Positions 54,120-62,043 of a DNA stretch of 64,000 nucleotides are shown here, piece by piece. This DNA comes from Halosolutus gelatinilyticus (GTDB lineage Archaea > Halobacteriota > Halobacteria > Halobacteriales > Natrialbaceae). The DNA lies in NCBI RefSeq assembly GCF_023028105.1, contig NZ_CP095491.1, positions 2,666,001-2,730,000 of the forward strand. The letters are read 5' to 3'. Under the pieces are notes generated by a model. That model was not told where the DNA came from. It did no database searches and saw only the letters and a list, made by a program, of their open reading frames with translations. Position 1 is the stretch's first letter, and each line of letters starts with the position of its first letter. The position numbers and the translations under genes were made by a program.

Positions 54120-54593
54120 ATGACTGGAGTAGCAGGAGACGGCGAGGCGATCGACGCGAACTCGGCGGACGTCGTCGGAACTCGACGCGTCCTCCACGTC
54201 GGCCGGGACCGGCCGATCCGGATCAGCGCCGGCCACCGCATCCTGCACCACGACGGCAAGTGTTCGCGGCCACACGGCCACAACTACGAGATCGCCGTCA
54301 CCCTGACGGGCGAACTCACCGAGGAGGGGTGGATCGCCGACAAAGGAGATATTACCGACGTCATCGACGAGTGGGATCACATGTTCCTACTCGAGGCGGG
54401 CGATCCGCTCGTCGAGGCGTTCGAAGCGACCGGCGACGATGACGCCGTGATCGTCCTCGAACACCCGCCGACGGCGGAGGTGATGAGCGTCCTCCTGGAG
54501 CGGAAACTCGAGGCCGCGCTACCCGACACTATCACCGACGTCGCCGTGCAGGTCAACGAGACGTCCGAACTCTGCGGGGGGAGCCGGTTCTGA
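54120..54593 (+). CDS. queD: 6-carboxytetrahydropterin synthase
   Basis: A 157-residue QueD, which turns dihydroneopterin triphosphate into 6-carboxy-tetrahydropterin on the way to preQ0. Zinc ligands are seen in ISAGHRILHHDGKCSRPHGH (His in SAGHR; His in HGHNY) with the catalytic Cys of DGKC. A family Asp/Glu pair follows in VIDEWDHMFLLE, and the protein ends CGGSRF. It is the first gene of queD-queE-queC; queE starts 2 bp after its stop. Archaea use preQ0 to make archaeosine in tRNA. Confidence 0.93.
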   Translation: MTGVAGDGEAIDANSADVVGTRRVLHVGRDRPIRISAGHRILHHDGKCSRPHGHNYEIAVTLTGELTEEGWIADKGDITDVIDEWDHMFLLEAGDPLVEAFEATGDDDAVIVLEHPPTAEVMSVLLERKLEAALPDTITDVAVQVNETSELCGGSRF

Positions 54594-54594
54594 A

Positions 54595-55371
54595 ATGCCG
54601 GTCTCCGACTCGGTCGATCGGGCGAGCGAGGTGGACGCCGCGGACGGCGACGGTCTCCCGATCAACGAACTGTTCTACTCCCTGCAGGGCGAAGGTGCGC
54701 TCGCCGGCGTCCCGTCGGTGTTCGTCCGCACGAGCGGCTGTAATCTCAGATGCTGGTTCTGTGACTCCTATCACACCTCCTGGGAACCCACGCACGCGTG
54801 GATGGATCTCGAGACGATCGTAGCGGAGGTGGAGTCGCACGAGAGCGCCGAGCACGTCGTTCTCACCGGCGGCGAGCCGCTGATCCACGAGGCAAGTGTC
54901 ACCCTCATCGAAGCGCTCACCGATCGGGGCTACCACACGACCGTCGAGACGAACGGCACGATCTACCGGGACGCCCCGATCGATCTCGCCTCGATCAGCC
55001 CGAAACTCGCGAGCAGTGTGCCCACGCCCGATCGCGATCCGAAAGGCGAGGGCGAGTGGGAGGCGCGCCACGAGGCCGATCGGATCGACCTCGGCACGCT
55101 CGTCCGTCTCGTCGAGGACTACGATTTCCAACTGAAGTTCGTCGTCACCGACGCGGACGATATGCCGGAGATCCTCGAGTTGCTCGGGGACCTCCGAGGC
55201 GCGGCCGCCGTCCCGGTTCGAAACGACGACGTGCTCCTGATGCCCGAGGGCGCGACGCGAACGCGACTCAAGGAGACCCGAAATCGCGTCGCGCGACTGG
55301 CGATGGACCACGGCTTCCGGTACACGCCGCGGCTGCACGTCGACCTCTGGAACGACGCCCCCGAGACGTAA
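54595..55371 (+). CDS. queE: 7-carboxy-7-deazaguanine synthase
   Basis: A 258-residue radical-SAM enzyme that contracts carboxy-tetrahydropterin to 7-carboxy-7-deazaguanine. The iron-sulfur site is SGCNLRCWFCDSY (C-x3-C-x2-C) near residue 49, preceded by FYSLQGEG, and LTGGEP is the SAM-binding glycine motif near 90. The C-terminus reads HVDLWNDAPET. It is tightly spaced after queD. A 15-bp direct repeat (CGACGCCCCCGAGAC) flanks its stop codon at 55360-55389, just before queC. Confidence 0.93.
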   Translation: MPVSDSVDRASEVDAADGDGLPINELFYSLQGEGALAGVPSVFVRTSGCNLRCWFCDSYHTSWEPTHAWMDLETIVAEVESHESAEHVVLTGGEPLIHEASVTLIEALTDRGYHTTVETNGTIYRDAPIDLASISPKLASSVPTPDRDPKGEGEWEARHEADRIDLGTLVRLVEDYDFQLKFVVTDADDMPEILELLGDLRGAAAVPVRNDDVLLMPEGATRTRLKETRNRVARLAMDHGFRYTPRLHVDLWNDAPET

Positions 55372-55394
55372 TTCGACGCCCCCGAGACACCGCT

Positions 55395-56129
55395 ATGACC
55401 GAGACACTCACCGACACCGCGACCGACGAATCGACTCCTGACCGCGCCGTCGTCCTCCTCTCCGGCGGGATGGACAGCGCCACTGACGCCTACGAGGCTC
55501 GCGATCGCGGCTACGACCTGTACGCCCTGCACACCTCCTACGGTCAGCGCACTGAGGATCGCGAACTCGAATGTGCCCGCCGACTCGCCGACGAACTCGA
55601 CGCCGCCGACTTCCTCCGGATCGAGACCGGCCACCTCTCGGCGATCGGCGCCTCGAGTCTCACCGACGACGGGATGGACGTCGAAGACGCCGACCTCGAA
55701 AGCGACGAGATCCCCACCTCCTACGTCCCGTTCCGCAACGCGAACCTGCTGGCGATGGCGGTCTCCTACGCCGAGGCCAACGCCTCTTCGGCCGTCTTCA
55801 TCGGCGCCCACAGCGAGGACTTCTCGGGGTATCCGGACTGCCGCCCCGCGTTCTTCGACGCGTTCGAACGCGTCGCCGACGTCGGAACGAAACCCGAGAC
55901 CGAGATCGCGATCGAGGCGCCGTTCGTCGACTGGTCGAAAACCGACATCGCGGACCGCGGCGTCGAACTCGACGTCCCGTTCGAACACACGTGGAGTTGC
56001 TACCGCGAGAACGAACCCGCCTGCGGCACCTGCGACGCCTGCGCGTTCCGGCTGCAGGCCTTCCAGAACGTCGGAGTTCGCGATCCGATCGCGTACGCCG
56101 AACGGCCGACGTACGCCGATCGGGGGTAA
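55395..56129 (+). CDS. queC: 7-cyano-7-deazaguanine synthase
   Basis: A 244-residue enzyme that converts carboxy-deazaguanine to preQ0 with ATP and ammonia. The PP-loop VVLLSGGMDSATDAYEA lies near residue 20 (Gly-Met-Asp-Ser in place of the usual G-L/Q-D-S), the ATP region YVPFRNANLLAMA near 115, and the zinc-binding cysteines in SCYRENEPACGTCDACAFR near 205. The ATG at 55395 opens an acidic leader and is chosen over longer open frames. Last gene of the que operon. Confidence 0.94.
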   Translation: MTETLTDTATDESTPDRAVVLLSGGMDSATDAYEARDRGYDLYALHTSYGQRTEDRELECARRLADELDAADFLRIETGHLSAIGASSLTDDGMDVEDADLESDEIPTSYVPFRNANLLAMAVSYAEANASSAVFIGAHSEDFSGYPDCRPAFFDAFERVADVGTKPETEIAIEAPFVDWSKTDIADRGVELDVPFEHTWSCYRENEPACGTCDACAFRLQAFQNVGVRDPIAYAERPTYADRG

Positions 56130-56228
56130 GGCCGATCCGAGCGTCCCGCGTCGGGAGCCGCGATCGCGGAGATTCGGTCACGAACTGTTAGAAAATGTTT
56201 ACGACGGTGCGCCGAGAACCGACGCCCG

Positions 56229-56675
56229 ATGGCCGCCGCCATACTGGAGTGGTTCCGCGACGAGAACGGAGACTGGGCGACTCCCGAGGGGCGTCGCGGC
56301 GAGTTCGTCTTCCTGGTCGCCCTGTTGGTCGTGTTCGCCGTGCACGCCCACTTCGAGGTCGGACTCCCGGCTCCCGACGAGCGTCCGATCGTCGCGCTTT
56401 TCGGAGTCCTCTGTGGCTTCTGGTACGCGACGTACGGTCGAAAGCACGTAGTCGACTACGCCCCGGAAAGCGCCTGGACGTACGTGTCCACGATTCTGGG
56501 TGGATTCGGGTTTTCGCTGTTCAAACTCGTCCACGTCGCGACGCCGATCGTGGTGTTCGTCGTCACCGCGGTGGGGACGGTACTCCTGGTGTATACGGTC
56601 AGGGTGGCGTCGCCGGTTCATGACGGGATGGAGCCACCTCCTCGCGGAGCGAAGCCGCCGAGCGAGGTTTCCTGA
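56229..56675 (+). CDS. membrane protein of unknown function
   Basis: A 148-residue protein with about four membrane helices: EFVFLVALLVVFAVHAHF, PIVALFGVLCGFWYATYG, a weaker one near TYVSTILGGFGFSLF and PIVVFVVTAVGTVLLVYTV. The ends are polar. No family is recognised. It stands alone between queC and a DHFR-like gene, 100 bp after queC. Codon use matches neighbouring chromosome genes. Confidence 0.65.
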   Translation: MAAAILEWFRDENGDWATPEGRRGEFVFLVALLVVFAVHAHFEVGLPAPDERPIVALFGVLCGFWYATYGRKHVVDYAPESAWTYVSTILGGFGFSLFKLVHVATPIVVFVVTAVGTVLLVYTVRVASPVHDGMEPPPRGAKPPSEVS

Positions 56676-56868
56676 GAGGCGATCGTCGTCGACGAGTAGT
56701 GGACGCCTCTCGGCCGGTGTAGCACACGTCGTCGCCGGTGGATCCCGAACTGTAGTTCGGGTACGATACGCTCCCTCTATGTAGGAGCGACGGATAAGAT
56801 AGCGCATGGCGGACTGGTGATGTACCACCGTTACGTCGCCAAAACGATCCCTCAACGGGGGTTAACAG

Positions 56869-57426
56869 ATGAAGACCCAATACTACACCGCAACGAGCAT
56901 CGACGGGTATCTCGCCGACGACGATAACTCGCTCGACTGGCTCTTCCAGTTCGGAGCGATCGAGGAAATCGAGGGCGTGAAGGACGACTACCCGCAGTTC
57001 ATAGACCAGGTCGGTGCCCTGGCCATGGGGTCGACGACATACGAGTGGCTCGTCGAGCACGAGAACCTCCTGGAAAACCCGGAAACGTGGCCGTATGAGG
57101 TCCCGGCTTGGGTGTTTAGCAGCCGAGAATTACCGGCAGTCGACGGTGCGGACGTCCGCTTCGTGCAGGGGGACGTCGAGCCCGTCCATGCAGAGATGGT
57201 GACGGCCGCAGACGGCGAGAACGTCTGGCTTGTCGGGGGTGGTGACCTCGTCGGACAGTTCCACGATCGCGGCCTACTCGACGAGATTATTCTCACCGTT
57301 GCTCCCGTCACGCTCGCCTCGGGTGCGCCGTTGTTGCCACGCAGGATCACCGATTCGCCCCTGAAACTGGTTGACGCGCAAAAGTACGGCGATATTTTCG
57401 CGGTTCTAACCTATGAGGTGCAGTAG
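56869..57426 (+). CDS. dihydrofolate-reductase-family protein (RibD C-terminal type)
   Basis: A 185-residue protein of the YwjB/YyaP RibD-C group. It starts MKTQYYTATSIDGYLADDDN, followed by AMGSTTYEWLVEHE, VWLVGGGDLVGQFHDRGLLD and TLASGAPLLP. The fold binds NADPH; members act on pterins, riboflavin precursors or unknown substrates. It is slightly AT-richer than its neighbours. No other folate or flavin gene is close, and true DHFR activity is unlikely given the motif set. Confidence 0.85.
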   Translation: MKTQYYTATSIDGYLADDDNSLDWLFQFGAIEEIEGVKDDYPQFIDQVGALAMGSTTYEWLVEHENLLENPETWPYEVPAWVFSSRELPAVDGADVRFVQGDVEPVHAEMVTAADGENVWLVGGGDLVGQFHDRGLLDEIILTVAPVTLASGAPLLPRRITDSPLKLVDAQKYGDIFAVLTYEVQ

Positions 57427-57596
57427 TTCGCGGCGGCTACTCATTTGAACGCTTCTTCCCCTCTACTAACTCTTCCCTCTTACTGACAAGTGGGGAGGGG
57501 ATGGCGCTCGATTCATGTCGGGTAGGGACCGATCGAAGAGGATACAGCCGCCGCTCCGCATAACTCACTCAGTAGTTTTCGCTGAAATACGGGTCG

Positions 57597-58511
57597 TTAC
57601 TCGCCCGCCGCGACCTCGTCCGGCCCGCGTCGCCGCTCCCGTTCGATCGTCGTCACGTAGATTCCCGCGAGGACGATCGCGCCGCCCAGCACCGTGATCG
57701 CGTCCGGCACCTCGGAGAGCAACACCAGCGCGAGCAGCGTCGAGCCGACGGGTTCGCCGAGCCAGGCGACGCTGACGACGACCGACTCGAGGTGTTTTAA
57801 CACCCAGTTGACGATCGTGTGGCCGAGGATGCCCGGCCCGATCGCCATGCCGAGAAAGAGCAGCCACTCGCGGCCGGGATAGGCGAGGTAGGCGTGACCC
57901 TGCGCACCGACGAGCAGGCCGAGCGTCAGCGCGCAGGCCGTGTAGACGACGGTCACGTACGGAAACAGCGGGACGCGCTGGCGGATCGATCGGCCGGCGA
58001 GGACGTACCCCGCGACGGTGATCGCCCCCAGGAGCGCGAGCGAGTTCCCGTACAGCGTCGCGTCCGCGAGCGGGGCCTGGCCCGCGTCGCCGAACGACAT
58101 CGCCGCCGCCCCGACGATCGCGATCGCGATTCCAGTCACCGTCTCGCGAGAGACTCGTTCGCCGAGCACGAGGGCGGCGCCGAGCGCGACGAAGATCGGC
58201 TGGGTCTGGACGAGCGTTACGCTGGCGGCGACGCTGGTGTAGTTCAGGCTCTCGAACCAGGCGGCGAAGTGCACCGCGAGCGCGACCCCGGCGACGATCG
58301 CCCACCCGAGATCGGACCACGAGAGCCGGCTCAGATCGTCCCGATATCGGAGGAGTGCGATCGGCGCGACGATCGCCGTCGTGAACAGCACCCGGTAGAA
58401 GGCCGCGACGGAACTCGGCGCGTGGCTCCAGCGCACCAGGATCGCGCTCGTGCTGGCGGCGAAGACCGCGAACGCCAGCGCGGCGATCGGCGTCACCTCG
58501 AGATCCGACAT
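57597..58511 (-). CDS. EamA/DMT-superfamily transporter
   Basis: A 304-residue protein with ten membrane helices arranged as two EamA repeats (about 10-140 and 155-290). It opens MSDLEVTPIAALAFAVFAAS; markers include FYRVLFTTAIVAPIALLRY, YTSVAASVTLVQTQPIFVAL and WLGEPVGSTLLALVLLSEVP. The ATG at 58511 begins close to the first helix. Such carriers export small metabolites or amino acids; the substrate cannot be read. Convergent with the DHFR-like gene. Confidence 0.88.
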   Translation of the reverse strand: MSDLEVTPIAALAFAVFAASTSAILVRWSHAPSSVAAFYRVLFTTAIVAPIALLRYRDDLSRLSWSDLGWAIVAGVALAVHFAAWFESLNYTSVAASVTLVQTQPIFVALGAALVLGERVSRETVTGIAIAIVGAAAMSFGDAGQAPLADATLYGNSLALLGAITVAGYVLAGRSIRQRVPLFPYVTVVYTACALTLGLLVGAQGHAYLAYPGREWLLFLGMAIGPGILGHTIVNWVLKHLESVVVSVAWLGEPVGSTLLALVLLSEVPDAITVLGGAIVLAGIYVTTIERERRRGPDEVAAGE

Positions 58512-58697
58512 CGAGACGGTCACGTCCGGGACGTGCGCCCGGGGCGGCAAACGCGTTCCGAAAGCTCCCGATCGGATCGTGCGCGGAACTGTCGCGAGCG
58601 CCGCGCCGTCGAGAACAGCCGCGAGGCCACGGCGTCGGAACCCGTCGGGACTTCGCCCTGCGTCGGACGGCGTCAATACGCGACCGAACCCGGCGCG

Positions 58698-59333
58698 TCA
58701 CTCGTCCGGAAGCCGGTTCCCGCGGTAGATCGCGGCGACCTCCCGGTCGACGTCGGCCAGGCCGACGATGTCGTCCTCGGTCAACTCCTCGGCCTCCCAC
58801 TCGTCGAGGTACGCGACGGCGTCGTCGTACGACGCGAACGGTCGCGGGTTGAGCCCCATAGTCTCGTTCGGGACGGCTTCCGAATCGGTGACGAGCACGT
58901 AGGAGGCGTCCGTTCCGTCCACGAGGTCGCCCGACCCGAAGTCCGTCACCCACGCGCCGTCGATCGGCGAGTCGATCGGCGGGGCGGCGTAGTAGGCGAA
59001 CATGCAGCCGGGCGTGTCGAAGAGGGCGCCCTGGCCGTTCTCGTGGGCGAGCTGGCACTGCCACCGCGGGTAGTCGGCGGGCGTCATGTTGCAGACCGGG
59101 CAGTTGTAATCGCCGGAGAACTCGAGTGGTTCGCCGCCAGGATGTTCGACGTCCGTCGCGTACTGGTGTTCGTCACCTTCGCCGCGGCCGTCGCCGTCCT
59201 CGGCGGAGTCGGCGGACCCGCTACCGTCGTCGCCGAATCTGCCCAGACACCCCGCGGCGGCGATCGTCGCGCCGGCTCCCGCGCTCCCCAGCAGTCGACG
59301 CCGCGTGAACGGGCGCCCCTCGAACCCAGTCAT
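58698..59333 (-). CDS. nosL: NosL-type copper-binding Tat lipoprotein
   Basis: A 211-residue secreted lipoprotein. The Tat motif TRRRLLGSAGAGATIAAAGC ends in the lipobox Cys near residue 29. An acidic linker precedes the NosL domain, with NCPVCNMTPADYPRWQCQLA (copper-binding C-x2-C-x-M) and GCMFAYY. NosL delivers copper to nitrous-oxide reductase, but haloarchaea also have lone nosL genes. No nosZ or other nos gene lies in the window, so it may serve general copper handling. Confidence 0.85.
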   Translation of the reverse strand: MTGFEGRPFTRRRLLGSAGAGATIAAAGCLGRFGDDGSGSADSAEDGDGRGEGDEHQYATDVEHPGGEPLEFSGDYNCPVCNMTPADYPRWQCQLAHENGQGALFDTPGCMFAYYAAPPIDSPIDGAWVTDFGSGDLVDGTDASYVLVTDSEAVPNETMGLNPRPFASYDDAVAYLDEWEAEELTEDDIVGLADVDREVAAIYRGNRLPDE

Positions 59334-59481
59334 GATACCTCCCTCTTGTGACTCTGCGAGCAAAACGAGCGTGGTTCGATCGTCGAACTCGACGATGATC
59401 GCCGGTCGCCGACGGCGACGGCTTTGGCTCCTGATGGGGCGATCGACGGCGCCGACACGATCGGAACCCGCCGGCCGCTCG

Positions 59482-59973
59482 TCACTCGAGTTCGGCTTTC
59501 GTCGTTCGATGGCGCCGGCGGAACACCGCCTCGAACCCGGCCTGCGAAATCGGCGCGGCGGCGCTCGAGACGCCGCCGAGCGTCCCGCTGAGCGGGAGTT
59601 CGTAGTCGACGTGATCGTGAAGCACCGTCCGGTCCCCGTCGGCGTAGAACGCGTGGGTGTGGACCCACCGATCGAACGGTCCGCGAACCATCTCGTCGCG
59701 GAAGTAGGCCGTTCCGTCGTCGCGCTCGCGCTCCGTGATGATCGACGTCCACCGCCGGCGCGGACCGACGCCGAACGGTCGGATCGAGAGATCGATCTCC
59801 GAACCGGCCTCCAGTCGATCGGGGTTCGGTTCGCCGTCCGGGCCGACGACGGACTCGACGCGCAGCCCCATCCACGCCGGCGTGAGGGTCTCGAGCCCCT
59901 CGACGCGCGAGTGAAACGCCCACACGTTCTCGAGTGGCGCGTCGATCCGCGTCTCGCGTTCGTACGACGGCAT
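59482..59973 (-). CDS. SRPBCC-family protein
   Basis: A 163-residue START-like protein of the cyclase/ligand-binding-protein type. It starts MPSYERETRIDAPLENVWAF, followed by VEGLETLTPAWMGLRVESVV, FRDEMVRGPFDRWVHTHAFY and VLHDHVDYELPLSGTLG. The ATG at 59973 fits the usual family N-terminus better than the one nine codons earlier. It probably binds a hydrophobic ligand; the role is unknown. The gene lies between nosL and lrp on the same strand but with gaps of about 100-150 bp. Confidence 0.82.
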   Translation of the reverse strand: MPSYERETRIDAPLENVWAFHSRVEGLETLTPAWMGLRVESVVGPDGEPNPDRLEAGSEIDLSIRPFGVGPRRRWTSIITERERDDGTAYFRDEMVRGPFDRWVHTHAFYADGDRTVLHDHVDYELPLSGTLGGVSSAAAPISQAGFEAVFRRRHRTTKAELE

Positions 59974-60075
59974 GATATCGACTACGGGGGCGATCGGCAA
60001 AACGGGACGGCCTCCGTCGAATCTCCCGGATCGGGAGTCGCCGGCGGCGCCGGTCCGATCGGCGACCGAGAGAGC

Positions 60076-60504
60076 CTACTTTAGGCGCTCCTGCAGGAAC
60101 GAGGGGTGGGCGGCGGTGACGCCCGCTATCTCGAGCAGTTTGTCGGAAATGATCTCGCCGACTTCGTCGCCGTCCGCGGCGCGGACCTCGGCCATCAGCA
60201 TGTGGTCGCCGCTGGAACTGTAGAGGGCTTCGATCTCCGCGAGTTCCTTGAGCGCCTTCGTCGCTTCGACGTAGCGTTCGCTCGCGACGTCGATCCCGAC
60301 CAGGGCGATCGTCTTGCTCGAGAGCTTCTTCGGGTCGATGTCGGCCGAGTAGCCGACGATGACGCCCTCGTCTTCGAGCTGGTTGATGTACTTTCTGACC
60401 GTCGGTTTCGAGACCTCGGCCCGATCGGCGATCTCGGCGTAGGAGGCCTGGGCATCCTCCTCGAGAACTTCGAGGATGCGATCTTCCGTCGACTGGGTAC
60501 TCAT
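60076..60504 (-). CDS. Lrp/AsnC-family transcriptional regulator
   Basis: A 142-residue regulator. The AsnC helix-turn-helix covers about 8-60 (VLEEDAQASYAEIADRAEVS, KPTVRKYINQLEDEGVIVGY), and an RAM ligand-binding domain follows (IALVGIDVASERYVEATKAL, ALYSSSGDHMLMAEVRAADG). It should form dimers or octamers that respond to amino acids. Two GTATAC sites, one touching the start codon and one 35 bp upstream, suggest self-regulation. The membrane-protein gene at 60651 is divergent and may be a target. Confidence 0.9.
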   Translation of the reverse strand: MSTQSTEDRILEVLEEDAQASYAEIADRAEVSKPTVRKYINQLEDEGVIVGYSADIDPKKLSSKTIALVGIDVASERYVEATKALKELAEIEALYSSSGDHMLMAEVRAADGDEVGEIISDKLLEIAGVTAAHPSFLQERLK

Positions 60505-60505
60505 G

Positions 60506-60546
60506 GTATACAGTTTTGCTCCGACGGGAAAATATCTTTTGTATAC
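60506..60546. promoter_or_regulatory. paired GTATAC sites flanking the lrp promoter
   Basis: Palindromic GTATAC occurs at 60506-60511, right before the lrp ATG, and again at 60541-60546. Between them on the minus strand is the TATA-like AAAGATATTTTCC. A protein bound to both would cover the TATA element and transcription start, as expected for Lrp autorepression. Confidence 0.6.
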
Positions 60547-60650
60547 GAAAACGTCGGATCTCCCGACCGAATCGTCCCTCGACGAATGTCGACGGCGGTC
60601 CGGATTCCGGCGGACTTATTCGGCCGCCGGCCCCAGATGCTGGAACCGAA

Positions 60651-60971
60651 ATGGTCGCCTTCAACCTCGTCAGCGGCGCCGTCTGGCTCGCCTGTGGGCT
60701 GGTAATCTGCTACCTCGCCTACCTCATCGGCGTTCGCGGTCGGGTGGATCTCCACGCGAGCTACGACGCCGACGAGTCGGTCGATCCCGCCTACGTCGCC
60801 CGGCGAGCCGGCGGAACGGCCATGCTCATGGGGTTGCTCACCATCGCGTACGCCGTCCGCGAGATGGTCTATGGCTTTCGACCGGCGGCGCTCGGCGCCC
60901 TGATCGTCGCGCTGCTCGCGTTGAGCTACGTCAGCAAGCTATTCGCCCGCGGCGTCGGCTACCGGGGCTGA
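60651..60971 (+). CDS. small three-helix membrane protein
   Basis: A 106-residue protein that starts MVAFNLVSGAVWLACGLVIC and has three to four hydrophobic helices (VWLACGLVICYLAYLIGV, AMLMGLLTIAYAVREMVYGF, ALGALIVALLALSYVSKLF). The ATG at 60651 begins at the first helix; the earlier in-frame start at 60516 would pass through the lrp promoter. I do not recognise the family. Divergent from lrp, convergent with porB. Confidence 0.7.
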   Translation: MVAFNLVSGAVWLACGLVICYLAYLIGVRGRVDLHASYDADESVDPAYVARRAGGTAMLMGLLTIAYAVREMVYGFRPAALGALIVALLALSYVSKLFARGVGYRG

Positions 60972-61105
60972 ACCGCCGCGCGCGTTCGAGTACGTCGCTC
61001 GCCGAATGCGATCGCACCGCCGCTTCGAGTACGATCGGCGACGCTCCGTATCGAGACGCCGTCAGAAGATCCGCGTCGAACGGTGGGACAGCCGCGGGAG
61101 ACCCG

Positions 61106-62041
61106 TTACTTGTGCCGATCGAGCAGGTCGTAGCTGCGCTCCCACTCGGCGTCGTCGTCGAAGTACCGCTCGGCCAGCGGCTGGTCGGGCAGTTCGCCGA
61201 CGGCGGATTTCTCCTCCTGGTAGGACGGTCGGTCTTCATCGACGTAGTAGCGTCCGGTGAGGACGGTGCCGTCGTAGAGGGCGCTTTCGGTCTCGTACAT
61301 CATCTCGGCCGCCTCGCGGCGATCGGTGACGTCGAAGTCGTAGTCGTCGGACTCCTGGACGTCGACGTACGGGACGTACTGGCGGGCGTCCTTGTTCCAG
61401 GTCGGACACTGCGTGAGGAAGTCGATGTGCGCGAAGCCGTCGTGCTCGATCGCTTCCTTGATGATCTCCTTGGCCTGGTTGGGGTTCACGGCGGCGGTGC
61501 GAGCGACGTAGCTCGCGCCGGCGTTCAGCGACATCGACAGCGGTCGCAGCGGCGTCTTCGCGCTGCCCGACGGCTGGGTCTTCGACTTGTGGCCCTTCGG
61601 ACTGGTGGGCGAGGTCTGGCCCTTCGTCAGGCCGAAGATCTCGTTGTTGAAGACGATGTAGGTGATGTCGTGGTTCTCGCGGGCCGTGTGGATCCAGTGG
61701 TTGCCGCCGATGCCGTAGCCGTCGCCGTCGCCGCCGGCGGCGACGACCTCGAGTTCGGGGTTGGCGAGTTTGGCGGCGCGAGCCACGGGCAGCGAGCGGC
61801 CGTGGATCGTGTGGAACCCGTAGGTGTCCAGGTAGCTGTTCAGCTTGCCGGAACAGCCGATCCCGGTGACCGTCAGGACTTCCTCGGGCGTCTTGCCGAC
61901 TTCCGGGAGGGCCTGCTTCAGCGCCTTCAGAACGCCGAAGTCACCACAGCCCGGACACCAGGTCGGCTGCGGTTCGACACCGGGCGTGTACTCGTCCCGG
62001 TCGATCTCTCGTTCTTCACCGATTGCGTTGAATGCACTCAT
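61106..62041 (-). CDS. porB: 2-oxoacid:ferredoxin oxidoreductase beta subunit (probably pyruvate)
   Basis: A 311-residue thiamine-diphosphate subunit. WCPGCGDFGVLKALKQ near residue 28 and the TPP/Mg motif GGDGDGYGIGGNH near 103 (with VFNNEIFGLTKGQ after it) are those of archaeal beta subunits. Together with PorA it oxidises pyruvate to acetyl-CoA and reduces ferredoxin. The length (311) fits haloarchaeal PorB better than KorB, as I recall the families. It starts 2 bp after the porA stop; the pair is an operon. Confidence 0.87.
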   Translation of the reverse strand: MSAFNAIGEEREIDRDEYTPGVEPQPTWCPGCGDFGVLKALKQALPEVGKTPEEVLTVTGIGCSGKLNSYLDTYGFHTIHGRSLPVARAAKLANPELEVVAAGGDGDGYGIGGNHWIHTARENHDITYIVFNNEIFGLTKGQTSPTSPKGHKSKTQPSGSAKTPLRPLSMSLNAGASYVARTAAVNPNQAKEIIKEAIEHDGFAHIDFLTQCPTWNKDARQYVPYVDVQESDDYDFDVTDRREAAEMMYETESALYDGTVLTGRYYVDEDRPSYQEEKSAVGELPDQPLAERYFDDDAEWERSYDLLDRHK

Positions 62042-62043
62042 GG

